Origin: Pyrofollis japonicus
GTDB lineage: Archaea > Thermoproteota > Thermoprotei_A > Sulfolobales > Pyrodictiaceae
NCBI RefSeq assembly: GCF_033097485.1
Contig: NZ_AP028634.1
Location: 1,169,126-1,233,125, forward strand
Direction of reading: 5' to 3'
Length of the DNA stretch: 64,000 bases
Below the pieces are notes generated by a model. It did not search any database. It had not been told where the DNA came from and saw nothing but the letters and a program-made list of their open reading frames with translations. The position numbers and the translations under genes were made by a program. Every line of letters starts with the position of its first letter. Position 1 is the stretch's first letter. Shown in pieces: positions 1-7,721 of the stretch.

Positions 1-57
1 CGAGTGCCCCGATCATTCTTGACCACCCGGTTAGTTTGTATCTGTTAGAATAGAAGA

Positions 58-68
58 AATATTTATAC
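58..68 (+). promoter_or_regulatory. Probable TATA box of the tetR-like gene
   Basis: The AT-rich element AATATTTATA lies immediately upstream of the two operator-like palindromes at 69-95. A second candidate, TATTTAAA, lies at 105-112, nearer the GTG start at 150. With either one, the operators sit close enough to TATA to interfere with transcription initiation. Confidence 0.4.
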
Positions 69-95
69 TTACCGATCGGTCAAACCGGTCGGTCA
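69..95. promoter_or_regulatory. Two tandem TetR-type operators
   Basis: Two overlapping 14-base half-palindromic sites, TTACCGATCGGTCA (69-82) and AAACCGGTCGGTCA (82-95), both fit TGACCGNNCGGTCA. A perfect copy, TGACCGGCCGGTCA, occurs at 1984-1997 in front of the neighbouring transporter. The shared motif and position point to binding by the TetR-like protein encoded at 150-731, with autoregulation. Binding is inferred and not shown. Confidence 0.65.
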
Positions 96-149
96 GTAAA
101 GAGGTATTTAAACAAACACTATACGAGTATAAGGACTCGGGAGAAGGAA

Positions 150-731
150 GTGACGAGAGAAGAAGCCGAGGAAACAAGGGAACGAATCATAAAAGCAGCA
201 ATGAAGGTGTTCGCGGAGCACGGCTACTTCCGGGCCCCAGTACGCCTAATAGCTATGGAGGCCGGCGTCTCGAAGGGCCTAATATTCTGGTACTTCCGCA
301 GCAAGGACGAGATAATACAACAGGTAGCCCTCAAAGCACTCCCCCACGACGTGATAAAGACTTGTCTCGACGAGGACCTCCGAGGCTGCAGCCTCCTCGA
401 ATGCATAGCCCAGCGATACATAAGCAAGTACAGCGACGAGACCATGACAAGGCTGCTCATACATACGCTTGACGTAAAGAACGTGTACGAGTCGGTGGAC
501 AAGCTGTTCCGAGACACATGCGAACAAATGCTCGGAGAAGTAGCTAAGCGATCGTTCCCCAGGGTAGGCGAGAAGAGGGCGAGGACACTTGCACGCCTGT
601 TCTTCGGAGGCTTGCTCTGCCTGGTACTGAGTAAGCCGAAAGACATGAGCGTTCAAGAATACATCGAGGAGACTATTGGGATAATGAGGCCCTATTGCGG
701 TAGCGGGCAGGAAGAAAACAAGGCAGGATAA
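150..731 (+). CDS. TetR family transcriptional regulator
   Basis: This 193-residue protein has the TetR architecture: an N-terminal helix-turn-helix at about residues 28-50 (ending GVSKGLIFWYF), followed by an all-helical ligand-binding and dimerisation domain. Length is typical of the family. It starts at GTG 150, preceded by a purine-rich stretch. Two copies of a TGACCGNNCGGTCA-like palindrome precede it, and a perfect copy precedes the convergent transporter gene, so it probably represses both itself and the transporter until a small hydrophobic or toxic ligand binds. TetR regulators are uncommon in hyperthermophilic Crenarchaeota compared with Lrp/AsnC types, so acquisition from elsewhere is possible. 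The ligand cannot be told from sequence. Confidence 0.9.
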   Translation: MTREEAEETRERIIKAAMKVFAEHGYFRAPVRLIAMEAGVSKGLIFWYFRSKDEIIQQVALKALPHDVIKTCLDEDLRGCSLLECIAQRYISKYSDETMTRLLIHTLDVKNVYESVDKLFRDTCEQMLGEVAKRSFPRVGEKRARTLARLFFGGLLCLVLSKPKDMSVQEYIEETIGIMRPYCGSGQEENKAG

Positions 732-840
732 CAAGTAGAGAGAGAAAAGTCCATTACTTAAGTACCTTTCAAGCCCCTTGGACACGGCTTAAAGAAAAAC
801 TAGCAAGGTTTAAAGAAAGATTTGGAACATGGTTACTATC

Positions 841-1980
841 TTACCGTCTTCCGATCTTTACAGTAATAGTTGCCTCGGCTGTCTTCGTTACAAATATTCC
901 CCGGAGCCTCGGCAGTGCCTGTAGGTATGCTATTGCCACCGGTGCCTGTACTACTGGTACTAGTGCTGCTGGCACAGCTGCAGCAGGCCCTAGAGCCATG
1001 AGGGCTATTGCTGCTGCCACGCTCGCGTTCTTCGTCGCAGATATGAACGCTATTGCTGCGTGGTCCTCGTAGCATATGCCTAGCAGCTTGTCTAGTAGCG
1101 TCACTGAGCCAAGCAGTGCTGCGAGCATAGCTGTCTGGAGCGCTATGATCTCTGCCGCCAAGAGTGGCTTCGAGACGAGCATGCCCGCCTTGTTTGCCAC
1201 GAGCAGGGCTATCAGTATGAGCATCGTTATCATTGTTGATAGCGATAGGTGTGGCTTAATGCTCTGCTCCAGCATCCTGGTTATACATGCCTTGATCTCC
1301 TCGAGGCTCTTATCCTCGATGGCCTCTAGGCACTTGATCTTGCCGCGGTAGGCCCCGTGGTTCTCAATGATTTTTCCAGCGCGGCGATACACTATGGCGT
1401 AGCGGGTCAGCTGTCCAGCCACGAGGGGTATTAGCAGTGTGTAGGTTAGCGATGCAATGACTTTTCCTAGCGGTATTTTCACGGAGGTCATGGATGCGTA
1501 GAGGTGCATGTAGAGCGGTATCGCGCCGAACGCTCCTAGGAGGCTCAGCACTGCGAGGACAGTAGCTAGCTCTATGTTACCCTCTGCCAGCAACACGTAG
1601 CCGAGGGAGGCGCTCGACGCTGGCACGATATTGGCTACGAAGAACCCCAGGGCTATCTGCTTCTCTGCGAACAGCTTGGAGAACAGCATTGCTAGTAGCG
1701 GGGCAGCTATGAACACCATTGATACGCCTAGCAAGACTCCGCGGAGATTCTTGGCGGCATCGCGTAGCTTCTCTGTGCGCAGCTGTATCATTGACGGATA
1801 GATGGTGAGTATTGCGAATAATAGTATAGTATCCTTGACCAGCTCCTGGTGGGTCCTGAAGAAGCCTCGGTACGCGTAGCCGACTACCAGGCCTATGATG
1901 AGGGCTATTATGCTGTACAATAGTAGGAAATCTTTCATATGTTTCGATAACCGCTTTACATCCGGCATATTCGCACCCAC
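841..1980 (-). CDS. ACR3/BASS-type membrane transporter
   Basis: A 379-residue polytopic membrane protein with about ten hydrophobic segments and one hydrophilic cytoplasmic loop near residues 205-240. The arrangement and the VPASSASLGYVL stretch resemble the bile acid/arsenite permease superfamily (BASS, ACR3). It is convergent with the TetR gene and ends about 110 bases from it. The GTG start lies four bases from the perfect operator at 1984-1997, and a TTTATTAT element near 2003-2010 would place the transcript start near the start codon, so the operator sits between TATA and the initiation site, as expected for repression. An exporter for the regulator's ligand is the natural reading. The substrate (arsenite, organic anion or other) is unknown. 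Confidence 0.7.
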   Translation of the reverse strand: MGANMPDVKRLSKHMKDFLLLYSIIALIIGLVVGYAYRGFFRTHQELVKDTILLFAILTIYPSMIQLRTEKLRDAAKNLRGVLLGVSMVFIAAPLLAMLFSKLFAEKQIALGFFVANIVPASSASLGYVLLAEGNIELATVLAVLSLLGAFGAIPLYMHLYASMTSVKIPLGKVIASLTYTLLIPLVAGQLTRYAIVYRRAGKIIENHGAYRGKIKCLEAIEDKSLEEIKACITRMLEQSIKPHLSLSTMITMLILIALLVANKAGMLVSKPLLAAEIIALQTAMLAALLGSVTLLDKLLGICYEDHAAIAFISATKNASVAAAIALMALGPAAAVPAALVPVVQAPVAIAYLQALPRLRGIFVTKTAEATITVKIGRR

Positions 1981-1983
1981 TTA

Positions 1984-1997
1984 CTGACCGGCCGGTC
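1984..1997. promoter_or_regulatory. Perfect TetR-type operator before the transporter
   Basis: TGACCGGCCGGTCA is a perfect 14-base palindrome matching the two imperfect sites at 69-95 upstream of the tetR-like gene. It lies between a TATA-like element (about 2003-2010, minus strand) and the GTG start at 1980, so a bound repressor would block RNA polymerase. Confidence 0.7.
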
Positions 1998-2180
1998 AGA
2001 AACATAATAAACCTTACCCCGCACACCTCCCAAAACAAGCCATTAAAGGACTACAGAGAGGCCCCGCATCCAGGCCCTACTCGCTCATCCTCCCATGGAC
2101 GCTACAGAACAGCCCCAATACATGGCCCCATGCACTGAGACATGGACGGCGAGGTACATGCTTAATTATTGGTTGTCTAA

Positions 2181-2206
2181 CCTGGTTTTACCCTGGGTAA
2201 ACCGGG
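2181..2206. promoter_or_regulatory. Operator palindrome of the AbrB-VapC pair
   Basis: An inverted repeat centred on TTACCCTGGGTAA, flanked by GGTT and ACC, ends two bases before the TTG start of the antitoxin. A TATA-like TTAATTATT lies at 2162-2170. This is the usual arrangement for antitoxin autorepression. The core TTACCNNNGGTAA recurs at 4421-4433. Confidence 0.6.
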
Positions 2207-2207
2207 T

Positions 2208-2477
2208 TTGACTCTCAGGCTCCGAGTCGGCAGAAAAGGCTACATCATACTGCCAAAAGCCCTAAGGGAAGCCGTAGGGATAGATGAGGGAGACGAAGTA
2301 GTAGTTGAGATAAGGGATGGGATACTCATAAAGCCAGCCAAGAAGAACATTGACACCGAGGAGGTTAAGAGGCGTCTCAGAGAACACGCTGCAAAGCTGA
2401 AGAACCTACAGGAGAGACGGGAACCAGGGCCAGGAGAAGCAGCGACAAGCAGCCTAGAAGAGGAGTTCGAGCAGTGA
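2208..2477 (+). CDS. vapB: AbrB/SpoVT-type antitoxin (VapB-like)
   Basis: An 89-residue protein whose first ~45 residues form the swapped-hairpin AbrB fold (GRKGYIILPKALREAVGI, then DEVVVEIRDGILI), a DNA-binding module of VapB antitoxins. The remaining charged tail would bind and inhibit the toxin. TTG 2208 is chosen because it begins the AbrB motif and lies directly after the palindrome. The downstream PIN gene overlaps by four bases, so the two are translationally coupled. It probably autoregulates through the palindrome at 2181-2206. Confidence 0.85.
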   Translation: MTLRLRVGRKGYIILPKALREAVGIDEGDEVVVEIRDGILIKPAKKNIDTEEVKRRLREHAAKLKNLQERREPGPGEAATSSLEEEFEQ

Positions 2478-2890
2478 AGGCATTCCTAGACACACCCCTA
2501 CTAATATACCTCAACACTGTTGTTAACGACGAGCACCGACTAGTATATGAGAACTTCTACATAGACATATTGTCGAAGTACAAGCTCTACACAGACGTAC
2601 TTGTTCTCGACGAGCTAATCTACGTCTCAAAGAAGAAGTACGGAGTACCCTACACAATAACCCTCGACTTCATAGACTCCATAGTCCTTCCCTATATCAC
2701 GGTAATAGCCCTAGGCGAAGAAGAATACCACGAGGCAGCCAAGCTATTGGCAAAACATAACCTCAAACCCTCAGACGCACTCCACATAGCCGCCATGAAG
2801 ACAAACAACATAGAAATAATCATAAGCGAGGACAAGGAGCTAGACCGAGTACCCGGAGTAAAACGAGCCTGGATCACAGAAGAGACCTAA
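2474..2890 (+). CDS. vapC: PIN-domain ribonuclease toxin (VapC-like)
   Basis: A 138-residue PIN-domain protein. The N-terminal acidic residue is in FLDTPLL (Asp6), a conserved Glu lies near residue 44 (VLDELIY), and the C-terminal acidic cluster is in PSDALHIAAM and ISEDKELDRV. Together these make the metal-binding active site of VapC RNases. The GTG start overlaps the end of the AbrB-type antitoxin. The targets of this family are structured RNAs, often tRNA or rRNA; the target here is unknown. Confidence 0.85.
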   Translation: MKAFLDTPLLIYLNTVVNDEHRLVYENFYIDILSKYKLYTDVLVLDELIYVSKKKYGVPYTITLDFIDSIVLPYITVIALGEEEYHEAAKLLAKHNLKPSDALHIAAMKTNNIEIIISEDKELDRVPGVKRAWITEET

Positions 2891-3394
2891 GGTAAAAGAA
2901 CTCACACTTTTCTCACGCGAGGCGCTAGGCATCCCCCACCCTCCCCCAGCCAAATCATAGTACGAGAGCGGGCCCTGCCCCAAGCGCGGCTAAGCTCCCA
3001 GCCCCGGGAACATGGAGCCCGGGGAAGCAGCCGAGAAGATGCATATATTTCATTAATATCTAGTAGTGCAATATTTTTCGAAAATATCCAGGTTATTAAG
3101 AACCGGTGGCCAGCAACGGCTCCAGAGAGGGGTCACCAGACGGCTTCTTCGCGATTAGGTCGCCAGCCAGGCTAAGACGGGTCATGCGGGCTTCTCCATG
3201 GGGGTGGTTAAATCTACTGGGCGGGAAGTTAACCGCGAGTTAACTTCACCAACACGCGAAGAACGGAAACGAAACACGATGAACAAGCATGAAGCGAAGA
3301 CAGAGCCCCAGAGAAGCGATAACCCATCCTCCTCCGCTGATAAGGCCTCAGGCCGCTAAGCAACATTACACCTAGGGAGCGCCTAGCATTCCTC
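2891..3394. other. Intergenic stretch between two VapBC pairs
   Basis: About 500 bases lie between convergent toxin genes, with no protein-coding gene I can support. It contains an AT-rich patch near 3048-3090, a perfect 9-base inverted repeat at 3225-3247 and a 26-codon ATG ORF at 3279-3359 downstream of that repeat. No tRNA or other recognisable RNA gene was seen. Confidence 0.5.
3225..3247. repeat. Perfect 9-base inverted repeat
   Basis: GAAGTTAAC and GTTAACTTC are separated by five bases (CGCGA). The repeat follows a possible TATA element (GGTTAAATC, about 3207-3215) and precedes a 26-codon ORF at 3279. It may be an operator for a small transcript or a hairpin; no known factor is assignable. 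Confidence 0.45.
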
Positions 3395-3790
3395 CTACCC
3401 GGCTATGTGCTCTAGGCTCTTCGAGACATCCGGGGCCTTCCTCAATATCTCCTTATCCTCCGTCAAGAGCACCAAGTTGTGCCTACGGGCCTTGTACACG
3501 TAGGCCGCATCATAGTACGTTAGCCCAGTCTCGAGCGCTATCTTAGCTATTTCACCTATATCGTTAACAGTAATAGGTATAACCTCTACAAGGCCAACCA
3601 CTTCTTTGAAGCCTCGTAGAAAGCCCAGAGGATCATCAATTAGTCCACGCCTAGCAGAAACCATTACCGCATTACCCACCTCGTAAATAGTCAAATCAAG
3701 AATCGCAGACTCCTCGACGAACTCCACATACCTCCTAGGATTCTCAAGTACCTTGTAGAGAACAGAAGCATCAAGCAAAAACCTAGGCAA
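3395..3790 (-). CDS. vapC: PIN-domain ribonuclease toxin (VapC-like)
   Basis: A 131-residue PIN protein with the first acidic residue in FLLDASVLY (Asp7), a conserved Glu in LTIYEVGNA, and the C-terminal acidic residues in YYDAAYVY and LLTEDKEIL. This is the Mg/Mn site of VapC endoribonucleases. Its start overlaps the end of the upstream RHH-type antitoxin gene by eight bases, making a two-gene operon. It is convergent with the AbrB-VapC pair at 2208-2890. Confidence 0.85.
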   Translation of the reverse strand: MPRFLLDASVLYKVLENPRRYVEFVEESAILDLTIYEVGNAVMVSARRGLIDDPLGFLRGFKEVVGLVEVIPITVNDIGEIAKIALETGLTYYDAAYVYKARRHNLVLLTEDKEILRKAPDVSKSLEHIAG

Positions 3791-4019
3791 GAGGAGCCCT
3801 CCTCCTACCCTCCCTTACGATCCTAACCCAGTCCTCGCTACTCATGCCGCGCACCCTCCGAGCCATGTCCTCGAGAGCCTCCTCGATCCTCCTTCGACGA
3901 GCCTCCCGTATCGCCTCCTCGAGAGCCTTCTCAACAACCTCGCGAATATTTATCCCAAGCCTCTCTGCTTCCTCCTTGAGCTCCCTTCTAACACGCACAG
4001 ATAGAACAACGGAACCCAT
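3783..4019 (-). CDS. vapB: Ribbon-helix-helix antitoxin (VapB-like)
   Basis: A 78-residue protein beginning with VVLSVRVRRELKEEAERLGI, a ribbon strand followed by two helices typical of CopG/RHH DNA-binding antitoxins. A highly charged helical tail should wrap the toxin. It overlaps the downstream PIN gene, so it is its cognate antitoxin. It belongs to a different antitoxin class from the AbrB type at 2208. Confidence 0.8.
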   Translation of the reverse strand: MGSVVLSVRVRRELKEEAERLGINIREVVEKALEEAIREARRRRIEEALEDMARRVRGMSSEDWVRIVREGRRRAPLA

Positions 4020-4818
4020 ACAAGGCCCCAGGGACAGCTATGTAGACGGAAACCTATGTATACTTTGCTATAGCATACCAACGCGTTTCAGCCGACAAGA
4101 GCCCTAGAGGCGAAACAATAAACATAATTAATGTAAATAGGTGTTACCGCTCGGCACCCGCCTCCTTGGGCTCCTAGTATTTGGGCTATGTAGTGTAAGG
4201 GGAAGCACGCGTACTATCTACACCAAAACATTTAGATAACAGATTACACATGCATTATTTAAACAGATTAGCCTCCTCCAAGGGTATTACGCCTAGACCC
4301 GCGCCCACGCCAGCCTCCCCTCTCCGGGCTAGATACAGTACGGGCTAAGAGCTGTGCGATCCCGCAAAACTATTTCAAATCAACATTAATGTTTTCAGAT
4401 AAGGTATCAATATTTAAGCGTTACCAAGGGTAACACGCTACAAGCTCTACCCCAGTCACCGGGCCCTAACTGATCTAGCACATTCACTACGCAGCTGTGT
4501 AAAAACCTGGGCTAACGAGTTATGGAATAATTAAAGTGTATCCACCGATGGACACGCCGGTATACCGGGCACTTTGTACGTGTCTCTACACGTAGCCCTG
4601 CTCACCGTTAGAGCGTCAGAGATGTACAGCAATGTAAACCACTATCGCTCTGCAAATTAATCATAACTAGGCTCTAGAGATTAACTCAGCCAGAAGCTGA
4701 GCAATCCATAGAGCCTCGGATAAGGATAGGCAAGCAGGAAAATAAGTAGTAGCTAGGCTTGCCACGAGCAGAGGAGATGGGAAAAAAGATTGCTAAGCGG
4801 TATAACTTGCACCCTTTC
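4020..4818. other. 800-base intergenic stretch without a supported gene
   Basis: No convincing ORF or RNA gene is seen. The stretch contains the promoter region of the RHH-VapC pair at its left edge and an isolated TATA-plus-palindrome element at 4410-4438. Everything downstream of that element is devoid of start-stop structure longer than short shadows. A non-coding transcript starting near 4440 is possible. Confidence 0.5.
4410..4438 (+). promoter_or_regulatory. Orphan promoter-like element with TTACCNNNGGTAA palindrome
   Basis: AATATTTAA (4409-4417) is followed at once by GCGTTACC, AAG and GGTAACACGC, an inverted repeat whose core TTACCAAGGGTAA matches the TTACCCTGGGTAA core at 2188-2200 before the AbrB-VapC pair. 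No coding region follows within several hundred bases. Confidence 0.45.
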
Positions 4819-6702
4819 TCAAGATACTCTTTCGATTGATGCATAGTAGTCAAATACTAGGGGATAGCCGTACTGTGCCGCTATATCTGCAAGATACTCG
4901 TCCTTAACCGTATGCTTAAACACAAGCACGTGAACCTCATTAAAGTTTATTCCCGCTGCGTAGATTTGGAGATCTACTTCGCCCCATACTTGTGTATTTG
5001 TTGCAGAGAAGATCACTACTTGAAGTGCCGACTTGCTAAGTGATGCATACTTATTAGCTGTAAATATAGCACCTAATCCATCACCTATAGCGTTAAACAG
5101 TAATGTGATTAGTCCACCTAGATCGATAGAGTAGGTTTGACTTATTCTAGTCCTATCAATTTCTTCATGGTATGGGTGTGCCGATATATGCTTGTCGTAG
5201 ATGAGCTTGTATGTGAGCCCTAGGTTTGATGATATACCAACCAATTCTTCCCATACTTGATTCAATTCCTGTACTGTTGGATAAGAGAACGGTGCTGCTA
5301 TGGCATCCATGTGCTGGTAGTCGTATTGTATTATGTAATCTGGTATAAATCTGAATGTGGGCGTTACTCTCCATACTTCTTGTCCATTCAAGTAAGTCTT
5401 GTCAATGTGATAAACTATTGCTATAGCGTCGCCCATGTACACTATATCGGCTGGTGCAAATATATAGGCTGCACCATCACCCTCAACACCATCGGGCGCA
5501 ATTGATATTGGGCTCAAGTCTGAGGGCTTATTCACGACGTTATCGTAGCCAAGGAATATTATACCTCCTATTGATATGCCTATTTTTGTCTCATGTTGCT
5601 CATATGCTGCAACATCCATAACGAGTTGTATATTATGCGGTAATGGAATGGATGTCGATGATAATGCTATCCTCATTATTGGGGCTTTGCCGTAGTGTTT
5701 AACTATCGAGCCAGGTGGATATTGGTCTTGCCAACCTGCTACCACCGAGTACCATCCTGTATATTCTGCTAGCCTCGCTATGAGCTTGTCCATAAAGTGT
5801 ATGCCTGGGCCTAGATCTAGCATTGTACTTGATATTGCGCTTGTTACTTGCTCGGGGCTACAGTACCCTGGGTAATAGTATTGCTTGGAGAAGAGCTCTG
5901 CGAACAGCTCCCACAGTTCTTTTACTACTTGCTCCTTTGGCACGGACGAGGAGACTAGTTCTATTTGGCTGAGCCATTCCTGTGGCGGGTTGTAGCGATT
6001 GTTGTATAGTTCTTGGTTATAGATGGTTGTAGTTAGTAGTGGGCAGCCGCCAACGCTTGCTGGGTATAGTTGTACTGGCTTTATGCCTACGGGTTGAGGG
6101 CTTATTTTGCGAGGTGTTTGCCCTATATTGTTCTTTGGTATTTTGACAAGGCTATTTATTGTTTTTGTCATGTTTATTAGTCTTATTTTCTCCTTGATTG
6201 TTATTTTCCGTGCATCTAGTAGTGCTAATGGGCTCTTGATGGCTCTCTGGTACGCCTCGGTTGTGCTTAGGTGTTTTATCTTTGTGTAGTAGCTTTGTGT
6301 GCCGAGGTTGTAGCTTGCTATATATATGTGGCCTTTACTGTCTACTAGGTAGTATACTATCTGTAGGCTCGCTTCATAGGTTGCGTACTTTCCTGCTCTG
6401 TTAACGAATTCTAGGTATTTCTGCCTTAGAATCCTCTTATCGAAGCTAAATTTTACCGTATTATTGCCTTCTCGTATCTGCTTCACTGTAAGCGTCTTCT
6501 CCATGGGAAGGGCTCCCGGCACTAGTAGTGTTACTGTCACCCATCCACCCATGTTGCTTGGTATTGTATCCTTATCTATCACCACTACCAGCTGGTTTGA
6601 AGTACTAAACGACACTGAGACAAGAGCTAGAGTAAGGGGCTCTAGAAGTAATAGTGCTGCTAATAGTATAGGGGCTTTTTCGGCCAGGCGCCTTAATTTC
6701 AC
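4819..6702 (-). CDS. Large secreted protein of unknown function
   Basis: I do not recognise this 627-residue protein. It begins with a positively charged stretch and a hydrophobic segment (residues 12-30, ILLAALLLLEPLTLALVSV), consistent with a signal peptide, and has no further membrane segment. The body is rich in Tyr, Asn, Ser and Thr with beta-prone segments, as in surface-exposed proteins. The GTG start at 6702 is supported by GGTGA eight bases upstream, and a run of alternating AT (6731-6743) upstream would serve as TATA. It stands alone between intergenic regions. A second protein of similar size and character is encoded at 59477-61126, but I cannot establish homology by eye. Confidence 0.7.
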   Translation of the reverse strand: MKLRRLAEKAPILLAALLLLEPLTLALVSVSFSTSNQLVVVIDKDTIPSNMGGWVTVTLLVPGALPMEKTLTVKQIREGNNTVKFSFDKRILRQKYLEFVNRAGKYATYEASLQIVYYLVDSKGHIYIASYNLGTQSYYTKIKHLSTTEAYQRAIKSPLALLDARKITIKEKIRLINMTKTINSLVKIPKNNIGQTPRKISPQPVGIKPVQLYPASVGGCPLLTTTIYNQELYNNRYNPPQEWLSQIELVSSSVPKEQVVKELWELFAELFSKQYYYPGYCSPEQVTSAISSTMLDLGPGIHFMDKLIARLAEYTGWYSVVAGWQDQYPPGSIVKHYGKAPIMRIALSSTSIPLPHNIQLVMDVAAYEQHETKIGISIGGIIFLGYDNVVNKPSDLSPISIAPDGVEGDGAAYIFAPADIVYMGDAIAIVYHIDKTYLNGQEVWRVTPTFRFIPDYIIQYDYQHMDAIAAPFSYPTVQELNQVWEELVGISSNLGLTYKLIYDKHISAHPYHEEIDRTRISQTYSIDLGGLITLLFNAIGDGLGAIFTANKYASLSKSALQVVIFSATNTQVWGEVDLQIYAAGINFNEVHVLVFKHTVKDEYLADIAAQYGYPLVFDYYASIERVS

Positions 6703-6730
6703 TAGTTATTCACCATTTGCCTTCTAATGG

Positions 6731-6750
6731 ACATATATATATATAATTAT
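6731..6750 (-). promoter_or_regulatory. TATA region of the secreted-protein gene
   Basis: An alternating AT run lies about 30 bases upstream of the GTG start at 6702 on the minus strand, the expected TATA spacing for a short leader. It lies in the divergent region shared with the gene at 6900. Confidence 0.4.
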
Positions 6751-6793
6751 TTTGTTCAATAAGCTCTGATCAAAAACTGTAAGTATATGTATG

Positions 6794-6805
6794 CATGTTA
6801 ACATG
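6794..6805. repeat. Perfect palindrome CATGTTAACATG
   Basis: A 12-base perfect palindrome in the divergent intergenic region between the secreted-protein gene and the coiled-coil gene, next to a TATA-like GAATATATAG. It could be an operator; no assignment is possible. Confidence 0.35.
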
Positions 6806-6899
6806 TTGAATATATAGTTTATGACCCGGTTGCACCAAAGCGGAGATAGCCCGGGCATAGGAGTAAAGGATTAGCAGTAGTACATATCCCTACTATCCG

Positions 6900-7658
6900 G
6901 TGGAGGTGACTCCGCTGGCTATAGGTAATAGTGCTAAGAGACAGGAGCTTGTCCGGGAGATCATTAAGGCTGTTGAGGAGGACAGGGAGCTGCGCTACGC
7001 GCTACTCGGAGCACTCGGCTTCACGGAGCTGTTGGAGAGGTTCAGTAGGCTCGAGGAGAGGCAACAGAGGCTAGAAGAAAGGCAGCAGCGACTAGAGGAG
7101 GAGTTCAAGAAGCTAGAAGAGAGGTTCGCGCAACTAGAAGAAAGATTTGCCAGGATCGAGGAGAGATTCGCAAGAATAGAGGAGAGGCAGCAGGAAATAG
7201 AGAAGAGGCTCGTGGCGCTCGAGGAGCGTGTTGCCAGGCTTGAGGAGGAGATGAGAGAGACTCGCCGCGTCGTACTGGTTATCGCTCACAGGTTCGGCGT
7301 TATTAGTGAGGAGGCTTTCCGCGAGGCAATGAGGTTTGTCGTAGAAGAGGTGTTTGGGGTAGCTACTGTCGAGAAGTGGGTGTACAAGGACGAGGAGGGC
7401 TTCGTGTACGGCTACCCTAGCGTTGTCGAGGTCGACGTACTGGTTAGGGACGGTGAGCACATATTGTTGGAGATAAAGTCCAGGGTCTCCAAGGCAGATG
7501 TTTCCGAGATTCATAAGATAGGCTTGCTATACGAGAGGGTTGAGAAGAAGAAGCCCAGGCTAGTTGTGCTCGGCGGCTTCATCGACCCGGAGGCTAGGAG
7601 GCTGGCGAAGCGGCTAGGAGTAGAGGTTATACCGATAACCTCTGAGGCAAGCATGTAG
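6900..7658 (+). CDS. Coiled-coil protein with PD-(D/E)XK-like domain (DUF3782-like)
   Basis: A 252-residue protein. Residues ~45-120 are an almost perfect heptad-repeat coiled coil built from units such as RLEERQQ, RLEERFA and RIEERFA. The C-terminal ~100 residues resemble archaeal DUF3782 proteins, with VVEVDVLVRDG followed by ILLEIKSRV, the D...ExK signature of the PD-(D/E)XK nuclease fold. Such proteins are numerous in thermophilic archaea; their role is unknown, though nuclease or defence functions are suspected. The GTG start at 6900 is followed, not preceded, by GGAGGTGAC, so the true start is somewhat uncertain, although no downstream ATG, GTG or TTG in frame explains that motif. Confidence 0.75.
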   Translation: MEVTPLAIGNSAKRQELVREIIKAVEEDRELRYALLGALGFTELLERFSRLEERQQRLEERQQRLEEEFKKLEERFAQLEERFARIEERFARIEERQQEIEKRLVALEERVARLEEEMRETRRVVLVIAHRFGVISEEAFREAMRFVVEEVFGVATVEKWVYKDEEGFVYGYPSVVEVDVLVRDGEHILLEIKSRVSKADVSEIHKIGLLYERVEKKKPRLVVLGGFIDPEARRLAKRLGVEVIPITSEASM

Positions 7659-7721
7659 GGGATATCCCTCGCCTTGATTATCCCTTCTTGTTTAATTCTT
7701 CCCTAGCATCCTCATACATGG

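Noticed and set aside
3265..3360. C/D box small RNA
   Set aside because: CGATGAA and CTGAT occur but do not match the box C and box D consensus with proper spacing and terminal stem.
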